This document shows positions 14,212-22,562 of a stretch of 30,011 nucleotides of DNA, piece by piece. The notes under the pieces were generated by a model. That model was given only the letters and a program-made list of their open reading frames with translations. It was not told where the DNA came from and searched no databases. Both the position numbers and the translations under genes were made by a program. Position 1 is the stretch's first letter. Each line of letters begins with the position of its first letter. Source of the DNA: a virus; IMG/VR virus record IMGVR_UViG_3300030419_002899, positions 1,596 to 31,606 of that record; one strand, given 5' to 3'.

Positions 14212-15129
14212 TTAAACCATCCCAAGTTTATATTTTATTAATTCTTTAAACGAAGTTTGTTCTGTTAAATTTTTTATGTCTGTAAATTTTTCATATCCAA
14301 TGTCATTTGGGTCTTTTTCTGTTAGTTTTATCATATGAACTTTTATTCCTTCGTTCATTAATTCTTCTACTATTTTCATACTATCTTTTAAAGCATCATT
14401 ATCAAGTGCAACATATAGAGTTTTTACTTTTTTTTCTAAAATCTTTCTTTTTAAATTATTCATAATTGTTTTACCAAATAACGGGATTGAATTTACTTTT
14501 GCTGTTATTGCATCTAAAGCTCCTTCAACTAATAATATTGGTTCTTCCCAATTAACAAATAAATCAAATCCAATAATATCCTTTGGTGTTGGTGAATTTC
14601 TATATTTTAATTTACTATCAAATACATCTCTACCAACAAAAAAGTTTAGTTTACCTTCATCATCATATGAAGGAATAATAATTCTATTTGAATATAGTCC
14701 GTCTTCACAATAACCAATTGAATATTTAACCATATCGTCTTCTGAAACACCTCTTGATTTTAAATATTTTAAACAATGTCTATAAGTTGGTGAATTAGAT
14801 TTAATCCATATTGGTCTATAATCATCTGGTAATTTTACTTCTTTATTTGTTTCTATTCTTGGTGTATAATTTTGTGGAACAAAATCATCATAAAATTCTT
14901 TTAATTCGTCATAATGTTTTTTTGTTGCATTAACTTTTCTAAATAACTGAAAAAGATTATGTCCACCTTCACCAGAAACCCAACAATGCCATTTACCACT
15001 TTTTATATTAACTTGTAATTTTGGTTTATGGTGTGAAACAAATGGACTCCACCACATATACTCATTTTCTTTTGTTAATTGTTGTCCTTGTGATTTTAAT
15101 ACTCTATTGAGTAGATTCACTATCTTCAT
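14212..15129 (-). CDS. DNA primase, DnaG/T4 gp61-like
   Basis: A 305-residue primase that lays down RNA primers for lagging-strand synthesis, working with a replicative helicase that is not in this window. The N-terminal part (24-60) resembles a CHC2 zinc-binding domain (SPFVSHHKPK, KWHCWVSG) but has only one cysteine there, so the zinc site looks degenerate. The core (about 135-185) has the DnaG pattern YSNRIIIPSYDDEG with GRD and KYRNSP. The TOPRIM domain (about 196-275) keeps its acidic residues: E202 in VEGALDA and D243/D245 in ALDND. It is shorter than T4 gp61. Its ATG lies inside the end of the nuclease gene (26-nt overlap), and its stop abuts the recombination gene. Confidence 0.9.
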   Translation of the reverse strand: MKIVNLLNRVLKSQGQQLTKENEYMWWSPFVSHHKPKLQVNIKSGKWHCWVSGEGGHNLFQLFRKVNATKKHYDELKEFYDDFVPQNYTPRIETNKEVKLPDDYRPIWIKSNSPTYRHCLKYLKSRGVSEDDMVKYSIGYCEDGLYSNRIIIPSYDDEGKLNFFVGRDVFDSKLKYRNSPTPKDIIGFDLFVNWEEPILLVEGALDAITAKVNSIPLFGKTIMNNLKRKILEKKVKTLYVALDNDALKDSMKIVEELMNEGIKVHMIKLTEKDPNDIGYEKFTDIKNLTEQTSFKELIKYKLGMV

Positions 15130-15457
15130 CTAATAACTCTAATAACTTCCCAAATTCTAAAACTGCGTAAGTTTTACTTCTGTTTCTCTTAAATATTAAT
15201 AATGGTATGTGTTTCCCTGCATTCTGTTCTGCTTGTTCAAGAGAATTCCATATGTTTAATTTCTCTTGATTTTTACATTCTACTGCAAAAGGGAATAATT
15301 TACGAGCGGCTGGTGATAATAGAACATCTTCACCACTATCTCCCATAGTAGTTGAACGAACATCATCTTCTTCTAATTGTGTGAATTTTTCCAAGATTAA
15401 ATCTCGGACTTTATTCTGTAACCTTTTACCTTTGTTTTTAGCACTTCTCGTTTTCAT
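15104..15457 (-). CDS. PD-(D/E)xK nuclease-like protein
   Basis: A 117-residue protein with the core of a restriction-endonuclease fold: GED (D44) in a beta hairpin, 16 residues later ECK (E60, K62), and a basic N-terminus (KTRSAKNKGKR). DDVRSTTMGDSGEDVLLSPAARKLFP before the motif resembles small phage nucleases annotated as Holliday-junction resolvase or RecB-like. It may resolve branched DNA or trim ends with the recombination protein two genes downstream; substrate not shown. I prefer the ATG at 15457 to the TTG two codons upstream. No Shine-Dalgarno site is close (GGAGGAG is over 20 nt away), and an ATATTTATT motif lies just upstream. Confidence 0.8.
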   Translation of the reverse strand: MKTRSAKNKGKRLQNKVRDLILEKFTQLEEDDVRSTTMGDSGEDVLLSPAARKLFPFAVECKNQEKLNIWNSLEQAEQNAGKHIPLLIFKRNRSKTYAVLEFGKLLELLDEDSESTQ

Positions 15458-15464
15458 AACCAAT

Positions 15465-15473
15465 AATAAATAT
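15465..15473 (-). promoter_or_regulatory. ATATTTATT motif before the nuclease gene
   Basis: One-base variant of the recurrent ATATTTATA element, 7 nt before the ATG at 15457 in a 41-nt gap. It may be the promoter of the nuclease-primase-recombination operon. A GGAGGAG sequence in the same gap is too far upstream to be the ribosome site. Confidence 0.3.
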
Positions 15474-15504
15474 AAACCAACTCCTCCAAAATCAATTATT
15501 TTTT

Positions 15505-18500
15505 TTACTTGTATTTTTTAATGTGTTTATTTACTTCTCTTCTTGCCCATTTTTCAGCTGCTATTTCATATGGATTGTCGTCGTGGAAATCTCCACCTTT
15601 TTGTATAGCTATCTCTCCTGCTGTAGTATACATTTTTACGAATTTCTTTTTACCATATCTTTTACTATCCATAGCGTGATAAATTTCGTGTAAAACTGTA
15701 ATTAAAAAATCTCTCATACTTGAATAAAATGGTCTCAATACTATAACATTTCTATCAAAATCATAATCAGCTTTTGTTGTTCCTGATTTAAATTCTAATT
15801 TTGAATGAACTCTATATTTTTTTATCAATTCTTTTGCTATTTGACGAAAATCCACTCTTTCTAATACTAATTTAAAATTTTCGTTTGTCATCTTCTTTAA
15901 TAATCTTTGTTTTCTTACCCAAGATAATCCGATTTTATTTTTAATTGGTCTTTTGACAAATTTACTGATACCTCTTTTTACCAACATATTAAATCTTCTT
16001 TGTGCACTTTCTTCATCTAAATCTTTATTATTGTCTATAATCAAAAAGTTTCCACCAAATAGTCCTTGAAGTCCACCAATATTCTTTGTAACTGCTCTGT
16101 GTGAATCTCTAACTATTTTTTCAGGTAAAACTCTATCTCTGTTTTCATTTCTTTTTAGTGCTACTTCTAAAGAAGTATTAATAAAAATCATATAAGTATC
16201 ATATCCTTTTTTCTCTACTTCTTTCTTTTGTTGTCTTATCTCTTTAAAGTCATCACCAGTTCCGTCAATAATCATACCTAAACGACCATCCATATATTGT
16301 TTTTTTCTAACACCAGTTAATTCTTTAGCGAAAGTTCTTAAACCACTATAATCTGAATAACTTGGGTCTGTTAATTGTCTAAAGAGTTCGTCTGGTAGTA
16401 AATCTAAATTAGTTCCAAAACCATATTTGTTTAATAAGAATTTTAATTCTTTATCTGAATTTACCATTTTTAAACCAGATTGTGAAACATTAACTCTATC
16501 AGGTATTCCGAATAATCCTCTTGCTACCCAAGTTTTTCCACTACCAGGCCCACCTGCTAAAAATACCGCTTTTAGAATTCCAGGGTCATTAACTCCTTCT
16601 ACAACTACATCTGCGTCTTTAATAGCACTTTTTTTAGGTTTCTCATCCGTTGTCACAAATGTATCATATTTGTCGTGCGGTGAGTGTTCGTATTGACGAA
16701 CTTTCAATTTTATTTTTGGTTTGTGATTACCTGGTAATCTGTTTTCTACACCTACAAATTTTACTGCTCCAGGTATTAGATATAAAGTCATTTCGTTCTT
16801 ATTTAAATTCATTAGAATTTGACTTGAAGTCCATAATTTGTTTTGAGCTCTAACTAAATCATATTTAGGCCCCATATCTTGTGTGTGATTGTAAAATTGT
16901 GGAAATATTTCTTTATATTTATTTGTTTTGTTTAACAAATTTAATGCGTTTTTCATTCGTAGTTCAGACGAAACTCTGTCTTCACCTCTTGTATATCCTT
17001 GTTCTGGGTGTTCAATCCCGTGATTAGAACGAACCAATGGTGATTTACTAATATCGTGGATTTTTACTTTTGGTTTTGTTCTACTTGTATTTTCAATAGC
17101 AACTAATTTTTCTCCATCACTTACAAGTGTATGTCCTTTAACACCAGTATCAAACCCAACCAATGATTCTACAACTTCTTTCAATGTGTCTTTTGATAAT
17201 GCGTGTCTAATACGAATTCCGTCTTTGGAAGGAGCTTTCTTTTTCTTTGATTTATCAAAGTCTTTTTCATCTCTTTTTACGAATAGTGCTGAATTAACCA
17301 ATCCAATACCTTTAGAGTTCATACCTTCAGACCAATCTGTATCTTGGTCAACCATATAACAAAGTTCTACACCATTACCACTCATCTCTCTAACGACTTT
17401 TAGTTCTGGTGTATAGTTTCTATCACGATTTTTTCCTAATACAATATCATCACCACATTTTTTTGAGAATGCTACACATTCACTTACTTGTTTTTTTGGT
17501 AATCTAAATTTTAAAGCTGGTTTACCATTGAATAGTAAATCTCCTTTTTCGTTCCATTTTATAGTTTTTATTTTTACTTTTTTATTTTTGAACCTACCCA
17601 TTTTTACGGTATCACCGACTTTTATTGGAATTTTAATGTCTTCTTTTAGAACACCTTCCATTGTCATTATCTTATCATAAGCATCGTCTTTCATTTTAGA
17701 AATCATTGCGATAAATGGTGACCTACGAAGTGCTTTGAATGCGAGATTTTCAACTGAAAACTCACCACCTCTTTCTAATCCTGATTGTCTCATTCTTTTT
17801 AATTTAGTTTTTATACTTTCAATCATTTGGATTACTTTTTTATACCTACCAAGACTCATTAGTTCTTTCAGAGTATTAATAGAACCTACATATCCTTCAG
17901 CCTTTGAACGAATATCGTCAAAGTCTATTTTTAATTCTTTCTTTTTTGGAATAACTAACCATTTGTTGTGTAATATTGAATATAACCCAGAAGCTATGTG
18001 AGTATCACCTATATCTTCTACATAAACTTCTACTGGAAAATCATAAATTGTAATATCGTGTTTGTCGTTCCATATAGTTTTTTTAGCTAACATATAATTT
18101 TTTACAAAATCTTTATCGTCATCTATTTCACTAAAATCTAATCGTAGATGTAAATCTACATCTGAAAATTTTGACCAATTGTAATTTGAAATACTACCTG
18201 TTAAAGTTATATCGTGTAGTTTTACATTTGGTTCTAATTCTAATTCTTTAAAAAAGTCATTACCAATTTTTCTTAATTTTTTTAGGATTTCTACTTTTAA
18301 CTTTCCGTTTTCCCATATTTTAGGATTTAGGTTGTCTTGGATAGTAAAACTTTTAATGACATCTGGTGATATGTCTTCTTTTACTTTCTTTCTTGATTTT
18401 GGATTTAATGGGCCTTCTAAATATCTTCTTGATATATCACTATATTTTTTATTTGATTCTTTAACTATTGTTTCTGTTAAATCTTCTGGTTCTTGTAAAG

Positions 18501-19464
18501 TAATAATTTTTATTGTTCTACCATTTGACATTTTTTTAGTTTCTATTGAAACAACTTTTGCTTTTGATTTAGAACTACGAATAATTTCTTTTTCACGGTC
18601 TATTTCACTTGCCTCATCTCCGTCAACATATAAACCTCTTATTTGTCCTTTTGAGTTTGGTATTATTCTAAATAGGATTGATGTTTTATTTTTAGCGTCT
18701 TCTTTAGGTTCATCAGCATCAACTCTTGCAAAATGTCTTGCTTCTTTATTACTTATACTAAATCCACTTGAACCGTGTCCTGATTCATCTGGTATTTCAA
18801 CCATTTCTCCAATTTCAAATTCACTTAATATTAAGTCTGCTACATCATTGTCAACATCTATTCCTCTTTCTATTGGTTTATCAACCTTAGTAACAGTCTT
18901 ATGAGCTAAATTACTCATCCTTTCATTTCTATCTCGGATTTCTTGTTCTGTTATGTCTCCGTCTTCAATAGCATTTTGAATAGCTTCAAATCCACCATAT
19001 CTTTTCCAACTTTTAATATCTGTTTCTAATTGTTTTTGTTCTTTTTTTGATAATTTCTTTTTTTGTTCTTGATATTGATTTTCCACATCTTGTGTAATTT
19101 TCTCAATATCGTGACCTTCATCTCCTTTGTAATAAAAATCATCAGAAAAATGTTTATCATCTTTTTTATTTCTCATAACATCAACACCATTTTTCATATT
19201 TGGTTTTCTATCTGGTCTTGCTAATGCTTTTTCTCTCTTTTTTCTTCCTTTTTCTTTAGCCTTTGCAATATCTTCTGGTGAAAATTTCGGTGTTTTAAAT
19301 TTAAATTTAGGAACTTTAATAAATAAATTTGATTTTTTTGTTTTTTGTTTCTTTTTAATTGGCGTAGAACGACCAGCTTTAATTGCTTTATCTCTTGCTT
19401 CTTTAGACTGGTATGTTACAACTCTACCAGTTTTTTTTGATATTGCTTTAAAAACTTTAGACAT
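15505..19464 (-). CDS. Giant polyvalent protein: ADP-ribosyltransferase, nucleotidyltransferase, Ntn hydrolase, P-loop kinase and zincin domains
   Basis: A 1319-residue protein with five enzyme signatures in order. (1) R-S-E-type ADP-ribosyltransferase, ~190-310: IERG (R200), FSIS (235-238), EKE (291-293). (2) Nucleotidyltransferase, ~385-500: GS (423-424), DVD (435-437) and a third acid E479. (3) Ntn hydrolase resembling the choloylglycine hydrolase/C45 group, ~663-900: C663 followed by GKNRDRN. (4) Zeta-toxin/polynucleotide-kinase-like P-loop, ~960-1150: GGPGSGKT (971-978), IIDGTGDD. (5) Metallopeptidase, ~1200-1319: HEIYH (1259-1263) with E1300/E1304. The N-terminus is Lys-rich. The layout matches the polyvalent proteins of phages and conjugative elements, thought to be injected with DNA to modify host proteins. 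Position next to virion genes supports packaging (inference). AGGAG precedes the ATG. Confidence 0.88.
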   Translation of the reverse strand: MSKVFKAISKKTGRVVTYQSKEARDKAIKAGRSTPIKKKQKTKKSNLFIKVPKFKFKTPKFSPEDIAKAKEKGRKKREKALARPDRKPNMKNGVDVMRNKKDDKHFSDDFYYKGDEGHDIEKITQDVENQYQEQKKKLSKKEQKQLETDIKSWKRYGGFEAIQNAIEDGDITEQEIRDRNERMSNLAHKTVTKVDKPIERGIDVDNDVADLILSEFEIGEMVEIPDESGHGSSGFSISNKEARHFARVDADEPKEDAKNKTSILFRIIPNSKGQIRGLYVDGDEASEIDREKEIIRSSKSKAKVVSIETKKMSNGRTIKIITLQEPEDLTETIVKESNKKYSDISRRYLEGPLNPKSRKKVKEDISPDVIKSFTIQDNLNPKIWENGKLKVEILKKLRKIGNDFFKELELEPNVKLHDITLTGSISNYNWSKFSDVDLHLRLDFSEIDDDKDFVKNYMLAKKTIWNDKHDITIYDFPVEVYVEDIGDTHIASGLYSILHNKWLVIPKKKELKIDFDDIRSKAEGYVGSINTLKELMSLGRYKKVIQMIESIKTKLKRMRQSGLERGGEFSVENLAFKALRRSPFIAMISKMKDDAYDKIMTMEGVLKEDIKIPIKVGDTVKMGRFKNKKVKIKTIKWNEKGDLLFNGKPALKFRLPKKQVSECVAFSKKCGDDIVLGKNRDRNYTPELKVVREMSGNGVELCYMVDQDTDWSEGMNSKGIGLVNSALFVKRDEKDFDKSKKKKAPSKDGIRIRHALSKDTLKEVVESLVGFDTGVKGHTLVSDGEKLVAIENTSRTKPKVKIHDISKSPLVRSNHGIEHPEQGYTRGEDRVSSELRMKNALNLLNKTNKYKEIFPQFYNHTQDMGPKYDLVRAQNKLWTSSQILMNLNKNEMTLYLIPGAVKFVGVENRLPGNHKPKIKLKVRQYEHSPHDKYDTFVTTDEKPKKSAIKDADVVVEGVNDPGILKAVFLAGGPGSGKTWVARGLFGIPDRVNVSQSGLKMVNSDKELKFLLNKYGFGTNLDLLPDELFRQLTDPSYSDYSGLRTFAKELTGVRKKQYMDGRLGMIIDGTGDDFKEIRQQKKEVEKKGYDTYMIFINTSLEVALKRNENRDRVLPEKIVRDSHRAVTKNIGGLQGLFGGNFLIIDNNKDLDEESAQRRFNMLVKRGISKFVKRPIKNKIGLSWVRKQRLLKKMTNENFKLVLERVDFRQIAKELIKKYRVHSKLEFKSGTTKADYDFDRNVIVLRPFYSSMRDFLITVLHEIYHAMDSKRYGKKKFVKMYTTAGEIAIQKGGDFHDDNPYEIAAEKWARREVNKHIKKYK

Positions 19465-19619
19465 TAATATCTCCTACCCATTTGTTTAGGATTTATTCCT
19501 TGTTCTCTTAATTTAGCTTTATATTTTTTGACTTGGTTGGCAGTTCTACCTTGACGAGCATACAATGCGTTTAATCTTCTCTTTTTATCTTTTCTATCTT
19601 TTGCAGCTCTGTTTGGCAT
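19464..19619 (-). CDS. Small, very basic protein, 51 residues
   Basis: The frame encodes a Lys/Arg-rich protein (starts MPNRAAKDRKDKKRR, ends NPKQMGRRY) with a GRTANQVKKYKAKLREQG segment likely to form a helix. Similar small basic proteins of unknown role occur in myoviruses; it may bind DNA or RNA. A good Shine-Dalgarno site (GAGGAG, 7 nt before the ATG) supports translation. Its TAA overlaps the ATG of the polyvalent protein gene (TAATG), so the two are probably coupled and needed together. Confidence 0.8.
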   Translation of the reverse strand: MPNRAAKDRKDKKRRLNALYARQGRTANQVKKYKAKLREQGINPKQMGRRY

Positions 19620-19636
19620 TTATAATCTCCTCACTT

Positions 19637-19645
19637 TATAAATAT
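19637..19645 (-). promoter_or_regulatory. ATATTTATA motif before the basic-protein/polyvalent operon
   Basis: Perfect copy of the recurrent 9-mer in a 41-nt gap, 17 nt before the ATG at 19619, followed by the GAGGAG ribosome site. It is the best promoter candidate for the polyvalent protein operon. Confidence 0.35.
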
Positions 19646-19660
19646 GTAGAATTTATTTTA

Positions 19661-20776
19661 TTATACATCAAATCTTACAACAAAACTAATATCAAGTTCT
19701 TTTTCGTTTTTAATTGGTTTAGCTAATCTACCAATCGCTAATAATTGATTATAATCATCATACAAACCAATAGTAGATATATAAGGTGAAAATTCAGAAC
19801 CTGAAGCTATATCAAGAAATGCTCCAGTTGCGTGGTGTCCAACATCTCTATAAGATGAACTTGCTGGCCATACAGTTGATAAACCTAAATGTTGTGTTCC
19901 CCAACTACCACTAAATAAATTAGCTTGAACTTGATATCTACCTTTATAATCTGGTGTCAATGATATGTTTGAACTTAATGGAAATTCTCCTCTTTCAACA
20001 TTACATTGTATTTCTCTTTCGTGAATAGTTTTTGTTCCTTTAAAAGTTATCTCCCAACCATTTTGAGCACCACTACTATTACCAACATCTTTATAAGAAC
20101 CTGTATCTGTTATAATTATTAGTCCGTGACTATACATAATATTACCTATAACACTACCAGTTATTTGACCCCCACCACCAGATTTAAATGACTCTGATGC
20201 TTTTGTATAAGATGATGAATAGTTATTATCATAAATATTTCCTAATCCATCGTCTTTTAATGTATATGTAATGTTTGTGCTATTATCTGTAATTGTAACT
20301 GATTTTGGTTTTATTTTCTCACCATAAAATTTTCTTGGTATAGTAATCATTGATGCTGATTCGTGTAATATTCTTGATGAAAAGTTATATGTAAATTTTT
20401 CAGGAAAATCTGGTTGTGATGATGAAACTACTGCTTTTCTTGTTGAACTTTCTTGTTCCCATCTTGTTGTATCAACTTCTTCTGAATCTATTACATTTAT
20501 ATCACGATAAAATAAATTGTTTAATGAAAAGTAAACTGGAAGTTGATAATAGGTTGCCCAATAAGGTTCTTTCCCTAATGAAGCAGAATAAGAATTATAT
20601 TCTCCAAAACTTTGTGATATTGCTTTTGATTGTTGAAAGTCCCAAGAACTACCACTTATCGCACGAATTCCATAAACACTACTCCCACTATCATTGTGTG
20701 AGAATGTGAACTCTTTGTGGACTTGAAATGACCTAAGTGATACATCTTCCGGGTTTAGATTTTTGTAAATACCCAT
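19661..20776 (-). CDS. Virion structural protein, paralogue of the upstream gene
   Basis: A 371-residue Ser/Gly/Tyr-rich protein beginning MGIYKNLNPEDVSLRSFQVH. The style (many aromatic-Ser turns, FGEKIKPKSVTITDNS, TYTLKDDGLGNIYDDN, LIIITDTGSY) fits a family of large structural proteins seen in marine myoviruses. The last ~40 residues (YISTIGLYDDYNQLLAIGRLAKPI...RFDV) align with the end of the product of 20790-21878, so the two share a C-terminal domain and probably a binding partner or assembly site. No enzyme motif is seen. It sits 13 nt after the preceding gene in the structural operon. Exact place in the particle is unknown. Confidence 0.8.
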   Translation of the reverse strand: MGIYKNLNPEDVSLRSFQVHKEFTFSHNDSGSSVYGIRAISGSSWDFQQSKAISQSFGEYNSYSASLGKEPYWATYYQLPVYFSLNNLFYRDINVIDSEEVDTTRWEQESSTRKAVVSSSQPDFPEKFTYNFSSRILHESASMITIPRKFYGEKIKPKSVTITDNSTNITYTLKDDGLGNIYDNNYSSSYTKASESFKSGGGGQITGSVIGNIMYSHGLIIITDTGSYKDVGNSSGAQNGWEITFKGTKTIHEREIQCNVERGEFPLSSNISLTPDYKGRYQVQANLFSGSWGTQHLGLSTVWPASSSYRDVGHHATGAFLDIASGSEFSPYISTIGLYDDYNQLLAIGRLAKPIKNEKELDISFVVRFDV

Positions 20777-20789
20777 TTGTATAACCTAA

Positions 20790-21878
20790 TTAAAAGTCTA
20801 ACTTAACTTTAATAAGTGCTTCTCTTGATTTTGATTTTAAAATTGGTTTACTTAATTTAGCTACAGCTAATGGAAGTTCAGAACTATCTCCGTATAATGC
20901 AACTGATGTAATATAACTTTTAGGGTCATCTACATTGTTAGTCATTGAACTTGAGCCGTAAGTTGGATTACTACTATAATTAAATCTATTATTTACAACT
21001 CTACAAAAGTAGTGAGTTGAACTTACTGCTTCTTCTCTACGAGCTTGGAACATTGAACCTGAATTTAATGCTTGAACAAATCTATGTAAACTATGTGAAT
21101 ATTGAGCATTAACATTAGAACCAGTTAGAGCGTTCAAACCAAGTAAAGCTCCTTGAGTTGTTACTCCTGCGGCTCCTGCTCCACCACCAGTTGAACCTAT
21201 TAATGATTTTTCTAATGCGTGAGCACTTAAAATAAGTAGTCCTAAATCTGGGTAGAATTTTCCGTAAGAACCTGTTGCAGCGGCCATTGATGAAGCTGCT
21301 GTGTGAATAGTTGTTGAACCACCTTGTATAGAACCTGAAACAATATTATATTCTGTTACTCCAGCACCATTCTGCGGGTCTGAAAGTGTAGAACTATCAT
21401 CAATTAATTCTAATTGATTAGCTCCAGGATTACCAAGTCTTAATTCCCAATTTCCTGGGTCAACTTTTTCTCTCATACGAGCTCTATCTATTGCTATTAC
21501 AAAAATGTGTTGTTTTGTAACATCTGTTCCATTTTCAAAAGTAAATAATTCTGTATCTGGTGGTTGAGTTAAATTTAACATTTGTCCATAAACAACTGCA
21601 GTTTCTCTATTCCCATCAACACCAGGTTTTCCTGCTGAACCACTACCACCTTTGTGTCCATATAAAACTGAAAATTGTTTTTGAGATGTTGAATCTGAAG
21701 TATCTTTATTATATATTTGGAAATAATATTGTCCATTTGAACCTGATTGTGTAGATGAAGTAAAGAAAGAAGTCAATGAACCCGTTCCTTCTGACCAAAT
21801 ACCAGATGATACGGTTTGACTTGTGTCTTTTACTATATCATTACTTTCGTCAAATGTTGTTTGATATTCTGCTGACAT
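20790..21878 (-). CDS. Virion structural protein with shared C-terminal domain
   Basis: A 362-residue Ser/Thr/Gly-rich protein (starts MSAEYQTTFDESNDIV). Residues ~60-100 include YYFQIYNKDTSDS then FSVLYGHKGGSGS; an Ala/Gly-rich stretch lies around 225-245. The C-terminus (FCRVVNNRFNYSSNPTYG ... YITSVALYGDSSELPLAVAKLSKPI ... KLDF) is paralogous to that of the next gene. It may be a tail or baseplate component, inferred from the neighbourhood and composition. A GGGGGA ribosome site lies just before the ATG. The gene follows the frameshift-candidate gene by 12 nt. Confidence 0.8.
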   Translation of the reverse strand: MSAEYQTTFDESNDIVKDTSQTVSSGIWSEGTGSLTSFFTSSTQSGSNGQYYFQIYNKDTSDSTSQKQFSVLYGHKGGSGSAGKPGVDGNRETAVVYGQMLNLTQPPDTELFTFENGTDVTKQHIFVIAIDRARMREKVDPGNWELRLGNPGANQLELIDDSSTLSDPQNGAGVTEYNIVSGSIQGGSTTIHTAASSMAAATGSYGKFYPDLGLLILSAHALEKSLIGSTGGGAGAAGVTTQGALLGLNALTGSNVNAQYSHSLHRFVQALNSGSMFQARREEAVSSTHYFCRVVNNRFNYSSNPTYGSSSMTNNVDDPKSYITSVALYGDSSELPLAVAKLSKPILKSKSREALIKVKLDF

Positions 21879-21890
21879 TTTTTATTCCCC

Positions 21891-22471
21891 CTACGCTTTC
21901 AATGTTATGTTAATTGATGTTTGAGCTGCACTTGACTGACCTGTAGCATACAATGTAATTTGTCTATCTGTTCCATTTAGAACACCTGAAGGTCTACAAG
22001 TTACTGTTACTGAAGCTCCTACTGCAGTATCTGTTCCACCACCAGTTGTTCCACCAGGTGAATAACCACCATCAAATTCTTTATCCATATTACCAGTATT
22101 ACCACCTGCTTGATTAGATGTTCCTAAATATGCATATTGAGTAGAACTTATTGACCAATTATAAATTTCATCTCCCCAATTTGAAGTTTGACCTGAATAA
22201 ATTCCTTGACCTCCAGCGTCAATTGATGCTCCTCCATTAATCGTTAATTGTGGTGCATCTGAACCTTCTTGTATTGCATCAGTTAAAAAGTATTTAACTG
22301 CTAAATTTCCATTTGGTATAGCTTCCAATAGATTCATATTTTCTATTGCAGCTCCATAAAAATTTGAACCATTAGGATGCGTGATATCATACAATCCGTA
22401 ATCAATCTCGTCATCTGCTAATGCAAATTTTGTAATTTTAAATTGTCCGTTGTGTTATCTAAAACTCCCAT
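21891..22471 (-). CDS. Virion-associated protein needing a -1 frameshift (193 residues if shifted)
   Basis: The clear start is ATG 22471 with Shine-Dalgarno GGAG 5 nt upstream, opening MGVLDNTTDNLK. That frame stops at TAG 22418-22420 after 17 residues. The -1 frame is open from 22454 to 21891 and reads ITKFALADDEIDYGL then YDITHPNGSN, which looks like the natural continuation. A slippery heptamer T_TTA_AAA (22436-22442) sits in register at the junction. A -1 shift there gives 193 residues. The alternative, TTG 22394, lacks a ribosome site and would drop the FALADDEIDYGL segment. The C-terminal part (SVTVTCRPSG ... INITLKA) looks like a small beta-sandwich. A missing A in the A4 run (sequencing or real mutation) would look identical. 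Confidence 0.7.
22436..22442 (-). other. Candidate -1 ribosomal frameshift heptamer TTTAAAA
   Basis: In the frame of ATG 22471 the codons are AAT TTA AAA, so the heptamer reads T_TTA_AAA, matching the X_XXY_YYZ rule for tandem slippage. The shifted frame continues ATT ACA AAA TTT. I see no strong stem-loop or pseudoknot at the usual 5-9 nt downstream and no internal Shine-Dalgarno stimulator, which weakens the case. Confidence 0.45.
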
Positions 22472-22529
22472 TTCTACTCCTAATTGTGATTAAATTTTGA
22501 TTTCATTTTGAAACTACTTCGGTGTCAAT

Positions 22530-22538
22530 TATAAATAT
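22530..22538 (-). promoter_or_regulatory. ATATTTATA motif upstream of the frameshift-candidate gene
   Basis: Perfect copy of the recurrent 9-mer in the 91-nt gap at 22472-22562, about 58 nt before the ATG at 22471. It is the only obvious element in the largest gap of the structural module. Confidence 0.3.
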
Positions 22539-22562
22539 ATGAAAACAAAATTTTTCGTTAAA

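Noticed and set aside
22392-22394. TTG as the real start of the 167-codon virion frame
   Set aside because: No ribosome site, and open codons upstream continue a protein-like sequence (FALADDEIDYGL) to the slippery site.
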